14,508 nt of DNA, from the NCBI GenBank assembly GCA_020444765.1, contig JAGRHW010000041.1, positions 1-14,508 on the forward strand, read 5' to 3'. Every line of letters starts with the position of its first letter. Position 1 is the stretch's first letter. The notes beneath the pieces were generated by a model. The model saw nothing but the letters and a program-made list of their open reading frames with translations, did no database searches and was not told the origin of the DNA. Shown in pieces: positions 1 through 7,041 of this stretch. The translations under genes were made by a program, and so were the position numbers. Origin of the DNA: Gammaproteobacteria bacterium. GTDB taxonomy: Bacteria > Pseudomonadota > Gammaproteobacteria > Granulosicoccales > Granulosicoccaceae.

Positions 1-864
1 ATTCAGCTGTTCGCCGACACCAACCAGGAAGCACTGGACTTGCATATTCAGGCTTTCCGTCTCGCCGAGTTGCTCAGTTGTCCGGTGATGGTCTGCATGG
101 ACGGTTTTATCCTGACGCATGCCTATGAGCCGGTTGATCTGCCGCAACAGGCCGAGGTCGACGAATTTCTGCCGCCCTTCGAGCCCGTCCAGGTGCTCGA
201 TCCGTCCGATCCGTATTCGATAGGCGCGATGGTCGGGCCGGATGCATTTACCGAGGTGCGTTATCTCGCCCATCAGAAGCAGCTCGAAGCACTGACCGTG
301 ATCCCGCAGATCGATAGTGAGTTTGAGGCGATTTTCGGCCGTTCCAGCGGCGGACTTATCAAGTCGTATCGTTGCGAGGGCGCCGAGACCATCGTGGTCG
401 CGCTGGGTTCGGTCAACGGAACGATTCAGGATTCGGTCGATGCATTGCGTGACGAGGGATTGTCAATCGGCTCGGTCAGTATCAAGTCGTTCCGGCCGTT
501 TCCGCTCGAAGCCCTGCACGACGCGCTGGCCGGCGCCAAACGTATCGTCTGTGTGGAGAAAAGTCTTGCCCCGGGGCTCGGTGGGGTACTGGCCTCCAAT
601 GTGCGGATGTCCCAGCGCGGTCTGCGGCATCCGGTTTATACGGTAATCGCCGGACTTGGTGGCAGGCCTGTATTGCAAAAATCGCTGATGGATATTTTCC
701 AGCGCGCGGCGAACGACGAACTCGACGACGTCAGCTTCCTGGATATCAACTGGGATGTCATCAACAGGCAACTGACCCGGGCGCGTGACACCCGGCACTC
801 GGGACCGATCGCCGAAAATGTTCTGCGCTCGCTCAACCCGGGCGGCCCGATCTCCGTATCGTAG
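1..864 (+). CDS. porA: 2-oxoacid (pyruvate):ferredoxin oxidoreductase, alpha subunit, 3' part
   Basis: The reading frame is open from base 1 to the stop at 862-864, so the 5' part of the gene lies outside the window. The visible 287 residues begin in the pyrimidine-binding domain, with the typical stretch DTNQEALDLHIQAFRLAE followed by VMVCMDGFILTHAYEP, as in PorA-type alpha subunits. The second half (from about residue 115) is the transketolase C-like domain, with VVALGSVNGTIQDSVDALR and SIKSFRPFP. The family decarboxylates 2-oxoacids with CoA, TPP and ferredoxin, reversibly forming acyl-CoA. Pyruvate is the most likely substrate by similarity, but other 2-oxoacids cannot be excluded. The beta subunit gene follows after 11 bp, so the two are surely co-transcribed. 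Whether a gamma domain is fused upstream cannot be seen. Confidence 0.9.
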   Translation: MQLFADTNQEALDLHIQAFRLAELLSCPVMVCMDGFILTHAYEPVDLPQQAEVDEFLPPFEPVQVLDPSDPYSIGAMVGPDAFTEVRYLAHQKQLEALTVIPQIDSEFEAIFGRSSGGLIKSYRCEGAETIVVALGSVNGTIQDSVDALRDEGLSIGSVSIKSFRPFPLEALHDALAGAKRIVCVEKSLAPGLGGVLASNVRMSQRGLRHPVYTVIAGLGGRPVLQKSLMDIFQRAANDELDDVSFLDINWDVINRQLTRARDTRHSGPIAENVLRSLNPGGPISVS

Positions 865-875
865 AGGTTACAGCT

Positions 876-1889
876 ATGGACAAGACTGAGACATACCAGC
901 AGGTCCGGTTTTACCAGACCGGTACCCATACCGTCGGCAACCGTTTGCTCGATCCGTCACTGCGGACCGTGCAGGCGAGTCAGGACCGTTCCAATGCCAT
1001 CACCTCCGGACACCGCGCCTGCCAGGGTTGCGGTGAAGCGCTTGGCGCGCGTTATGCGCTCGACGCCGCGGTCCGCGCCACCGGCAAACAACTGGTTGCG
1101 GTCAATGCCACGGGTTGTCTTGAAGTGTTTACCACGCCTTACCCGGAAACCTCCTGGCAGATACCCTGGCTGCATTCCCTGTTTGGGAATACTGCAGCCG
1201 TGGCGACCGGTATGGCGGCCGCGATGCGGGTGCGTGGCAAGGACAAGGTGCGTGTGGTCGCCCAGGGTGGCGACGGCGGCACCACGGATATAGGTTTCGG
1301 CTGTCTGTCCGGCATGTTCGAACGCAACGACGATGTGTTGTACATCTGCTACGACAACGAAGCCTATATGAATACCGGCGTGCAACGTTCGAGCGCCACA
1401 CCGCCGACGGCACGAACCGCAACCACCCAGGCGATCGGCGATGCGCCCGGTAATGTCTTCGGTACCGGCAAGTTTGTACCGCGTATTGCGATGGCGCACA
1501 ACATTCCCTATGTCGCCACGGCCAGCATCGCGGAGCTGCACGATCTGGAGGCCAAGGTCGAAAAGGCCATGCAAATACAAGGCGCGAGATATCTGCATAT
1601 TCTCGTACCTTGTCCGTTAGGCTGGGGAAGTGCTTCGCAGGACACCATCAAAATTGCAAGGCTGGCGGTGGAGAGCGGCCTGTTTCCGGTTTTCGAAGCG
1701 GAGCATGGCGAAATCACCGGCTCGCATAAAATCCGTCGCCAGGTACCGGTCGAGGAATACCTGAAAATCCAGAAACGCTTTGCCCATCTGTTTCGCGATG
1801 AGCCGGAAAGCCGTGAACGGATAGTGGCGATTCAGCGCATGGCGGATGCCAATATCCGGCGTTACGGGCTGCTTGGAGAATCCTTATGA
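876..1889 (+). CDS. porB: 2-oxoacid (pyruvate):ferredoxin oxidoreductase, beta subunit
   Basis: This 337-residue protein is the TPP-binding beta subunit of the oxidoreductase. The cysteines expected for the proximal [4Fe-4S] cluster are all visible: CQGC (C49, C52), NATGC (C81) and VPCPLGWG (C246). The TPP/Mg motif is GDGGTTD at 132-138, followed by DNEAYMNTG at 160-168, which is diagnostic for PFOR-type beta subunits. The full length fits the family. The start at 876 follows a GAGG ribosome site just after the alpha stop codon. The 3' end overlaps the next gene by four bases (ATGA), so the GltD-like subunit is probably translationally coupled and made in similar amounts. Substrate specificity (pyruvate against other 2-oxoacids) is inferred from family resemblance only. 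Confidence 0.93.
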   Translation: MDKTETYQQVRFYQTGTHTVGNRLLDPSLRTVQASQDRSNAITSGHRACQGCGEALGARYALDAAVRATGKQLVAVNATGCLEVFTTPYPETSWQIPWLHSLFGNTAAVATGMAAAMRVRGKDKVRVVAQGGDGGTTDIGFGCLSGMFERNDDVLYICYDNEAYMNTGVQRSSATPPTARTATTQAIGDAPGNVFGTGKFVPRIAMAHNIPYVATASIAELHDLEAKVEKAMQIQGARYLHILVPCPLGWGSASQDTIKIARLAVESGLFPVFEAEHGEITGSHKIRRQVPVEEYLKIQKRFAHLFRDEPESRERIVAIQRMADANIRRYGLLGESL

Positions 1890-3520
1890 AACATCCGCAA
1901 TTGCCGTTTGCCATTTCCCTGGACCCCGGTAGCAGTCTTGCAAATCATACGGGCACCTGGCGTACCCTGAAACCGCTTTATGTGGATAAGCTGCCGCCTT
2001 GCAATCATGCCTGCCCGGCCGGCGAGAATATCCAGAACTGGCTGTATCACGCCGAATCCGCCAGCTACCAGGATGCCTGGCACAAAATCATGGAAGAAAA
2101 CCCCTTGCCGGCAATCATGGGGCGCGTCTGTTATCACCCCTGTGAAGATTCCTGTAACCGCCAGCATCTGGACAGCGCGGTCGGCATCAATTCAGTCGAA
2201 CGCTTTCTCGGCGATATGGCGCTTGAACAAAACTGGCAGCCCGAACCGCCCGTGGCGGAAACCGGCAAACGGGTGCTGGTCGTCGGCGCCGGTCCGAGCG
2301 GTTTGTCGGCAGCCTATCATCTGAGGCGTTTCGGTCACGCCGTGACGATTCGCGAGGCCGGCCCCATGAGCGGCGGCATGATGCGTTTCGGCATTCCGCG
2401 CTACCGCCTGCCGAGAGATGTGCTGGATGGCGAGGTGCAGCGCATTCTCGATCTGGGTGTCGAGCTGCAACTCAATACCCGGGTGGACGATGTGGACGCC
2501 GTGTTTGCCGAGGGGTTTGATGCGGTATTTCTGGCGGTGGGTGCGCATCTGGCCAAACGTATCGATATTCCGGCTCACCAGTCGGCGCGCATACTCGACG
2601 CGGTCGGCGTGCTGCGGGATATGGAAACCGGCGACACGCCACCGCTGCTTGGCCGACGGGTAATGGTCTACGGCGGCGGCAATACGGCGATGGATGTTGC
2701 GCGTACCGCCAAGCGGCTTGGCGCGGCGGAATCGATCATCGTTTATCGCCGGACCCGCGAGCAAATGCCGGCGCATGAATTCGAAGCCCGCGAAGCCGAG
2801 GAAGAGGGCGTGTTGATTCATTGGCTGCGCACGATCAAGACCATCGACGAAACCGAAGTGACGGTGGAAAAGATGACCATCGACGCAGAAGGCCGTCCAC
2901 AACCGACCGGAGAATTCGAAACCCTGGAAGCGGACGCGCTGGTGCTGGCGCTGGGGCAGGATGTCGATCTGTCATTCCTTGAGCAGGTGACCGGTGTGGA
3001 AACCCAGGACGGCGTCGTGCAGGTCAGTGAGCAGATGATGACCGGCCGCGAAGGCCTTTTCGCCGGTGGCGATATGGTGCCTTCCGAGCGAACCGTGACC
3101 CGCGCGGTCGGGCATGGCAAGCGCGCGGCGCAAAATATCGACGCCTGGTTACGCGGGGGCGCTTTTGTAAAACAGCAGGCTCATCCGCTGGCGGAATTCG
3201 ATTCACTCAATACCTGGTATTACGGCGATGCGCCGAAAACCGTTGCCGGCGAACTCGATCTGATTCGCCGCCAGACCAGTTTCGAGGAAGTGCACAAAGG
3301 CCTGGACGAAGACAATGCGCTTTACGAGGCGCGACGGTGCCTGTCTTGTGGTAATTGTTTTGAATGTGACAACTGCTACGGTATCTGTCCGGACAACGCC
3401 ATTAAAAAGCTTGGCGTCGGCAAGGGCTTTGAGGTGAATCTGGATTACTGCAAGGGCTGCGGCATGTGTATGGCGGAATGTCCGTGCGGTGCCATTGTCA
3501 TGGTCGACGAGGATAAATAA
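1886..3520 (+). CDS. GltD-like NAD(P)H:ferredoxin subunit with C-terminal 2[4Fe-4S] domain
   Basis: This 544-residue flavoprotein resembles the small subunit of glutamate synthase, extended by a ferredoxin. The N-terminal Fer4_20 type domain has C39, C43, C82, C86 and C90 as cluster ligands. An FAD site GAGPSG lies at 134-139, an NADPH site GGGNTAMD at 263-270 with YRRTREQMPA at 288-297, and a second flavin motif FAGGD at about 392-396. The C-terminus carries two classical CxxCxxCxxxCP clusters (C491/494/497/501 and C522/525/528/532), plus extra cysteines C485, C488 and C534. It overlaps porB by ATGA and ends the operon. There is no gltA-like large subunit next to it. The context therefore suggests that it passes electrons between NAD(P)H and the ferredoxin clusters of the 2-oxoacid oxidoreductase rather than making glutamate. 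The direction of flow is inferred. Confidence 0.88.
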   Translation: MKHPQLPFAISLDPGSSLANHTGTWRTLKPLYVDKLPPCNHACPAGENIQNWLYHAESASYQDAWHKIMEENPLPAIMGRVCYHPCEDSCNRQHLDSAVGINSVERFLGDMALEQNWQPEPPVAETGKRVLVVGAGPSGLSAAYHLRRFGHAVTIREAGPMSGGMMRFGIPRYRLPRDVLDGEVQRILDLGVELQLNTRVDDVDAVFAEGFDAVFLAVGAHLAKRIDIPAHQSARILDAVGVLRDMETGDTPPLLGRRVMVYGGGNTAMDVARTAKRLGAAESIIVYRRTREQMPAHEFEAREAEEEGVLIHWLRTIKTIDETEVTVEKMTIDAEGRPQPTGEFETLEADALVLALGQDVDLSFLEQVTGVETQDGVVQVSEQMMTGREGLFAGGDMVPSERTVTRAVGHGKRAAQNIDAWLRGGAFVKQQAHPLAEFDSLNTWYYGDAPKTVAGELDLIRRQTSFEEVHKGLDEDNALYEARRCLSCGNCFECDNCYGICPDNAIKKLGVGKGFEVNLDYCKGCGMCMAECPCGAIVMVDEDK

Positions 3521-3566
3521 AGCCTGCCCGGAAGCTGTTGCGATGGATGCAGAATAAACAAGCCCG

Positions 3567-3597
3567 CGTCACTCGCGGCGATCTGCCACGAGTGATG
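3567..3597. terminator. Hairpin between convergent genes, possible terminator
   Basis: CGTCACTCG (3567-3575) pairs with CGAGTGATG (3589-3597), nine pairs with one G-T. Inside, GGC (3577-3579) pairs with GCC (3585-3587) around the loop GATCT, separated by one C-A mismatch. It lies between the stop codons of the GltD-like gene and the CBS gene. There is no T-run on the plus-strand side. On the minus strand it is followed by a moderately T-rich stretch, so it fits termination of the CBS gene better. Confidence 0.45.
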
Positions 3598-3620
3598 TCC
3601 TGTCTGTCTGCGCGGAGCTT

Positions 3621-4004
3621 CTAGTTTTGTAAAAAGTCGCTCAGTGTGCGAAATAAATCCGTTTCGGTCAGCATGCCCACGACACGGGCCTGCTCGCCGA
3701 TGACCGGCACGCAACCGATCCGGTGCCTGTCCATTAACTGCACGGCATCGAGCAGAGCGTCGTCCGGTTTTACGGTATACAGCTCGGTATGCATGACATC
3801 GGTGATCTCCGCCGGCGCTTCGAGATAACAGCGTGCCGCTGTTTGCAAATCGCGCAAGGTCACCAGGCCGATCAATGTCTCGTTTTTGTCGACCACCGGC
3901 AGGTGATGAATCGCATGGTCGTCCATGATACCGAAGGCGGATTTATAATCGGCGTCGCCGCGGATCGTCACCGGGGCTCCGCTCATTTTATCTTTTACCA
4001 ACAT
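3621..4004 (-). CDS. Two-CBS-domain protein
   Basis: This is a 127-residue protein made of a tandem CBS pair (Bateman module) and nothing else. The first CBS spans about residues 1-56, with HHLPVVDKNETLIGLVTLRDL. The second spans about 67-127, with DRHRIGCVPVIGEQARVVGMLTETDLF. CBS pairs usually bind adenine nucleotides (AMP, ATP, NAD or S-adenosylmethionine) and signal energy state, but stand-alone forms like this have no assignable partner from sequence. The start is supported by an AGAGGAAGAGGA stretch upstream of the ATG. It is convergent with the 2-oxoacid oxidoreductase operon and divergent from yajD, so it is a single-gene unit. No link to ectoine metabolism is visible. Confidence 0.88.
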   Translation of the reverse strand: MLVKDKMSGAPVTIRGDADYKSAFGIMDDHAIHHLPVVDKNETLIGLVTLRDLQTAARCYLEAPAEITDVMHTELYTVKPDDALLDAVQLMDRHRIGCVPVIGEQARVVGMLTETDLFRTLSDFLQN

Positions 4005-4115
4005 AACGATGGTCCTCTTCCTCTATACGGGATGTTTGGTCTGATTTTATTCGACCCCAGATTAAGATAACCTGATTCCTTACAAAATGCATGGAAATTA
4101 AGGGGGAGATCGATC

Positions 4116-4490
4116 ATGACAGAAAATGAAAGCAGACTCGATAAGCTGGTCGCCGAGGCAAGAAACAGTCGCGAAGAGCGCGAGCAGGGCTACAGGGACA
4201 GAGCGCTGAAACTTTATCCCTGGATCTGCGGCCGCTGTTCGCGCGAATTTACCCGGGAAAACCTGCAGGAACTGACCGTTCATCACCGCGACCATAACCA
4301 CGACAACAATCCGCCGGACGGCAGCAACTGGGAATTGCTCTGTGTTTATTGTCACGATAATGAACACGCGCGCTATGCTGATCATCTGGCGGCCGGCCAG
4401 CCGCCCGCGCAGGAACGCGAACGCCCGGTCGTTACCCACAACCCCTTCGCCGATCTGAAGTCGATGCTGGACAAGGATCGGCAGGACTGA
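4116..4490 (+). CDS. yajD: YajD-like HNH nuclease domain protein
   Basis: This 124-residue protein is very similar in plan to E. coli YajD. Shared features are YPWICGRCSREF, LTVHHRDHNHDNNPPDG, SNWELLCVYCHDNEH and the C-terminal NPFADLKSML. The HNH fold is complete: a CxxC pair (GRC region), the HH...N catalytic stretch, and a second CxxC/H zinc-type pair (CVYCHDNEH). The family is predicted to cut or bind DNA, but its physiological role is unknown. The ATG is preceded by AGGGGGAG with good spacing. It stands alone, divergent from the CBS gene and convergent with doeB. No restriction, toxin or phage genes accompany it, so it looks like a core gammaproteobacterial gene rather than part of a defence island. 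Confidence 0.9.
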   Translation: MTENESRLDKLVAEARNSREEREQGYRDRALKLYPWICGRCSREFTRENLQELTVHHRDHNHDNNPPDGSNWELLCVYCHDNEHARYADHLAAGQPPAQERERPVVTHNPFADLKSMLDKDRQD

Positions 4491-4491
4491 G

Positions 4492-4579
4492 CGGCCCGGC
4501 GCTCACGCTTGCTTGAGCAGCGGATCGCGCAACGCAGGGAATATCTGCTGGATCAGGATGTCGGTTTTGCGCCGGGCCG
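4492..4579. repeat. 11-bp perfect inverted repeat flanking 66 bp
   Basis: CGGCCCGGCGC at 4492-4502 is repeated inverted as GCGCCGGGCCG at 4569-4579. The arms begin directly after the yajD stop and end 17 bp past the doeB stop, spanning the convergent gap. A long-loop terminator or a remnant of an inserted piece is possible. There is no T-tract, so a simple intrinsic terminator is unlikely. Confidence 0.5.
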
Positions 4580-4596
4580 GGTATCGTAAAAATCGC

Positions 4597-5607
4597 TCAA
4601 TGCAAGTCCGGGTTGGTAAATTCGGCAATCACATTCAGGCAGTCACCCATCTTGATCAGAGACGGAATATGGCGGGCGAGGATGATACCGTCGCGTGGTG
4701 CGTGGTAGACGACCGGCGGCATGGCGGTGCGTTCGGTGATATGGATACGGGCCACGATATCGCCTTCCCGGACGGTATCGCCGATCGAGACGACCGGTTC
4801 CATCAGCCCGGTATGCTCGGAAAAAATATAGGAGCGGCTGTCGGGCATATTGAGTCCGATGCTACCGCCGGGGTTTGGCGTGATTTCCCCGTCGAGAATG
4901 CCGGCGTGAATCAGAAAATTGTCTACCCCCCGTTTGGCGATCTCGATTGATTTCGGTGTGGTGGTACCGCCGCCACCGAGCTCCGTGGAAACGAATACCT
5001 TGCCCATGCGTTCGGCTTCGGTGTCGTACATGCCGCCGGCATCGATCTCCAGCAGTCTGACGCAATAAGGCGCGCCGAAGGCCTGCATGGCGGCGTCGCT
5101 GAGTGTTTGCTGACGCTCGTCATCCAGCTGGTGGCAAGTGGCAAAGGGCAGAAAATCAAGTGTTTTGCCGCCCGAGTGTATATCGAGCACATAGTCGGCC
5201 ATCGGTAGCAGCGTGCGGCTAAAATAGTCGGCGATGATCTCGGTAACCGAGCCATCGGGGCGGCCCGGGAAAATCCGGTTCATATTCAGTTTGTCGATTG
5301 GCGAGACGCGTGTCGCGGTCAGAAACGCCGGGTAATTCATCGCCGGGATGATGATCACCCGCCCGTGAATATCGCTGATGTCCGTGCGCCCGGCAAAATT
5401 GAACAGCGCGACCGGGCCTTCATATTCGTCGCCGTGGTTGCCGCCGGTGATCAGTGCGGTCGGGCCTTCGCCGACTTTCATCTGGGTGATCGGGATCATG
5501 ATCGCGCCCCAGGCCGAGTCGTCGCGTGAATGCGGTAGCCGCAAAAAACCATGCTGGATGCCGTCCTCTTCGAAATTGATCGTGGCGACTATCGGGTTCT
5601 CGCGCAT
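4597..5607 (-). CDS. doeB: N-alpha-acetyl-L-2,4-diaminobutyrate deacetylase (DoeB/EutE)
   Basis: This 336-residue enzyme belongs to the succinylglutamate desuccinylase/aspartoacylase family. It should remove acetate from N-alpha-acetyl-diaminobutyrate, the product of DoeA, to give 2,4-diaminobutyrate in the cytoplasm. The zinc site is visible: GGNHGDEYEG supplies H58 and E61, and DIHSGG supplies H144. NMNRIFPG at 108-115 is the substrate carboxylate-binding segment, and STELGGGG holds the likely catalytic E209. The C-terminal third is a beta-rich domain ending SLIKMGDCLNVIAE. The length matches the family. A GGAGG site lies 9 bases before the ATG. It follows doeA by 30 bp, so they form one transcript. 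The specific substrate is inferred from its pairing with doeA and the ectoine TRAP genes. Confidence 0.92.
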   Translation of the reverse strand: MRENPIVATINFEEDGIQHGFLRLPHSRDDSAWGAIMIPITQMKVGEGPTALITGGNHGDEYEGPVALFNFAGRTDISDIHGRVIIIPAMNYPAFLTATRVSPIDKLNMNRIFPGRPDGSVTEIIADYFSRTLLPMADYVLDIHSGGKTLDFLPFATCHQLDDERQQTLSDAAMQAFGAPYCVRLLEIDAGGMYDTEAERMGKVFVSTELGGGGTTTPKSIEIAKRGVDNFLIHAGILDGEITPNPGGSIGLNMPDSRSYIFSEHTGLMEPVVSIGDTVREGDIVARIHITERTAMPPVVYHAPRDGIILARHIPSLIKMGDCLNVIAEFTNPDLH

Positions 5608-5637
5608 GGGTGTGGACCTCCGTGATTCATTAACTTG

Positions 5638-6816
5638 TTATTTGACCAGCAGTTTACGCGGCACGCTGGACAGGCAGGCGCCGCCGTTTTCCGTCACCGT
5701 CAGGCTTTCGGTGATCTCGAATCCCCAGTCGTCGAACCACATGCCGGGCATGAAATGAAAACACATACCGGCTTGTAAAACGGTATTGTCGCCAGCCCGC
5801 AGACTCATGGTGCGCTCGCCCCAGTCCGGCGGATAACTCAGACCGATCGGGTAGCCGCAGCGGTTGTTTTTTTCGTAGCCGTGTCGCTTGAGATGCGAGA
5901 AAAACGTTTCGGCGACTTCGGCGCAGGTATTGCCAGGCTTGAACATCTCCAGCGTCAGCGCGATACCGTCGACGATCACCTGTTCGATGTCGCGGTACTT
6001 GGCCGGCGGGTCACCGAAATACAAGGTGCGTGAAACCGGGCAGTGATAGCGGGCGTGGACCCCGCTCAATTCCAGAAACATGCCGTCGTTGTCGGCGATC
6101 GTTTCGCCATCCCAGGTCAGGTGGCAGGCCGAGGCCTCTTCGCCCATGCCCATCAGCGGGACGATCGCCGGGTAATCGCCGAAATAATCCCCGCTGCCGA
6201 GCGCGCCGGCGTGCAGGATTTCCGCGACCAGCTCGTTTTTGCGCATTCCTGGTGCAGCGACGTCCAGAATCCGCTGATAGATTTTCTCCGTGACCTGTCC
6301 GGCCCGCTGCATATAGGTGATTTCCTGCGGCGACTTGACCGCGCGCTGCCAGTTCACCAGTGCGGTGGCGTCGACAAACACGGCATCCGGCAGCCCGGCC
6401 TGCAGCGACTCCATGGCTCGCGCGGAAAAATAATAGTTGTCTTTTTCGACGCCGATCCGGCATTTGCCAAGCCCGCGTTGCAGCAATTGCTCAGCGAGAT
6501 AATCCATCGGATGGCGTTCCGGCGATTGCACGTAGTGGTCCGGGTAGCTGAGGATCTGTGCCTCCGGCAAATCGGTGGTCAACAGCGCGGTCGGCGCATC
6601 GATGCCGCGGCCATACCAGAACAGTTCGTCGTTTGTGCCGATCACCAGGCACTGATGCACATAGAAGGACCAACCGTCAAAACCGCTCAACCAACACATA
6701 TTCGACGGGTCGTAGACGATCAGCAGATCGAGATTTTGCTCAATCATCGCACTACGGGTTTTTTGCTGGCGGGTTGCGTACTCGGCCTTTTCAAATCGCC
6801 GGCGGCTGGGTTTCAT
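5638..6816 (-). CDS. doeA: Ectoine hydrolase (DoeA/EutD), M24 peptidase fold
   Basis: This protein of the creatinase/prolidase (M24) fold should hydrolyse the ectoine ring to N-alpha-acetyl-diaminobutyrate, the first committed step. Hallmarks are YDPSNMCWLSGFDGWSFYV near the N-terminus, ASACHLTWDG, ELSGVHARYHCPVSRT, YPIGLSYPPDWGE and FEITES at about residues 366-371. These cover the His and Glu positions of the pita-bread active site. I chose the ATG at 6814-6816 (392 residues) because GAGGA (6824-6828) lies seven bases before it. An in-frame ATG at 6841-6843 would add nine residues, but it has no ribosome site and overlaps a palindromic operator candidate. The gene is divergent from the transporter genes and heads the doeA-doeB unit. 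Confidence 0.92.
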   Translation of the reverse strand: MKPSRRRFEKAEYATRQQKTRSAMIEQNLDLLIVYDPSNMCWLSGFDGWSFYVHQCLVIGTNDELFWYGRGIDAPTALLTTDLPEAQILSYPDHYVQSPERHPMDYLAEQLLQRGLGKCRIGVEKDNYYFSARAMESLQAGLPDAVFVDATALVNWQRAVKSPQEITYMQRAGQVTEKIYQRILDVAAPGMRKNELVAEILHAGALGSGDYFGDYPAIVPLMGMGEEASACHLTWDGETIADNDGMFLELSGVHARYHCPVSRTLYFGDPPAKYRDIEQVIVDGIALTLEMFKPGNTCAEVAETFFSHLKRHGYEKNNRCGYPIGLSYPPDWGERTMSLRAGDNTVLQAGMCFHFMPGMWFDDWGFEITESLTVTENGGACLSSVPRKLLVK

Positions 6817-6833
6817 TGCGTGGTCCTCGGTTA

Positions 6834-6843
6834 ATGTATACAT
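6834..6843. promoter_or_regulatory. Perfect palindrome ATGTATACAT, operator candidate
   Basis: This 10-bp perfect palindrome is centred on GTATAC. FadR/FCD-type GntR regulators typically bind short dyads of the form T-x-GT...AC-x-A, so the GntR protein encoded downstream is the obvious candidate ligand. The site lies just downstream of the proposed doeA transcription start, where binding would repress. The assignment is inferred. Confidence 0.55.
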
Positions 6844-6851
6844 CTTTCTTA

Positions 6852-6880
6852 TTTACACCATTTTTTTCTGCAAATTCCAA
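6852..6880 (-). promoter_or_regulatory. Candidate sigma-70 promoter for doeA-doeB
   Basis: On the minus strand, TTGGAA (6880-6875) and TGTAAA (6857-6852) are spaced by 17 bp, each matching four of six consensus positions. Transcription would start near 6845, about 29 bases before the doeA ATG. The start would abut the ATGTATACAT palindrome. This is consensus matching by eye only. Confidence 0.4.
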
Positions 6881-6900
6881 GCATTTTTTTCGTCATCAAA

Positions 6901-6916
6901 AAGTATTTGTATACTT
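6901..6916. promoter_or_regulatory. Dyad AAGTAT-TTGT-ATACTT containing GTATAC, operator candidate
   Basis: AAGTAT (6901-6906) and ATACTT (6911-6916) are inverted copies separated by four bases, and GTATAC (6909-6914) is nested inside. It is the second GTATAC in the divergent region and lies directly upstream of the TTGAGT proposed as the uehA -35 box. It is a plausible second binding site for the GntR regulator. Confidence 0.45.
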
Positions 6917-6920
6917 CTGC

Positions 6921-6950
6921 TTGAGTTTTAGGTCGATTTGAGAAAATATA
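6921..6950 (+). promoter_or_regulatory. Candidate promoter for the uehABC operon
   Basis: TTGAGT (6921-6926) is followed after 17-18 bp by an AT-rich AAATATA (6944-6950) that could serve as a weak -10 element. The match is poor (three of six positions), consistent with a regulated promoter. This would leave a leader of about 85 bases before the uehA ATG. T7 tracts at 6861-6867 and 6884-6890, about two helical turns apart, may bend the region. Confidence 0.35.
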
Positions 6951-7041
6951 GGGACGGCTGAGTTCCGGTTGCCGTGTCGTGAGGCTTGTCACTTTAGCCG
7001 GAGATCGAACCATTTGTGAGACCAGACAGGAGAGATCAACC

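Noticed and set aside
3775..3780. Third GTATAC within the CBS gene
   Set aside because: It lies inside conserved coding sequence (ELYTVKP), with no extended symmetry and no promoter nearby, so it is probably chance.
4116..4490. HNH protein as part of a defence or mobile element
   Set aside because: It matches housekeeping YajD along its whole length, and no recombinase, methylase, toxin or phage gene is near it.
6043..6834. Plus-strand open frame of 263 codons opposite doeA
   Set aside because: It is a shadow of the doeA coding sequence with no ribosome site or domain, and DoeA motifs are convincing on the other strand.
6817..6843. Upstream ATG for doeA at 6841-6843
   Set aside because: No ribosome site precedes it, it lies inside the ATGTATACAT palindrome, and the ATG at 6814-6816 has GAGGA at ideal spacing.
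6979..7041. GTG start at 6979 extending uehA by 21 residues
   Set aside because: It would put an extra polar stretch before the signal peptide. The ATG at 7042 follows AGGAGA and starts a standard signal sequence.
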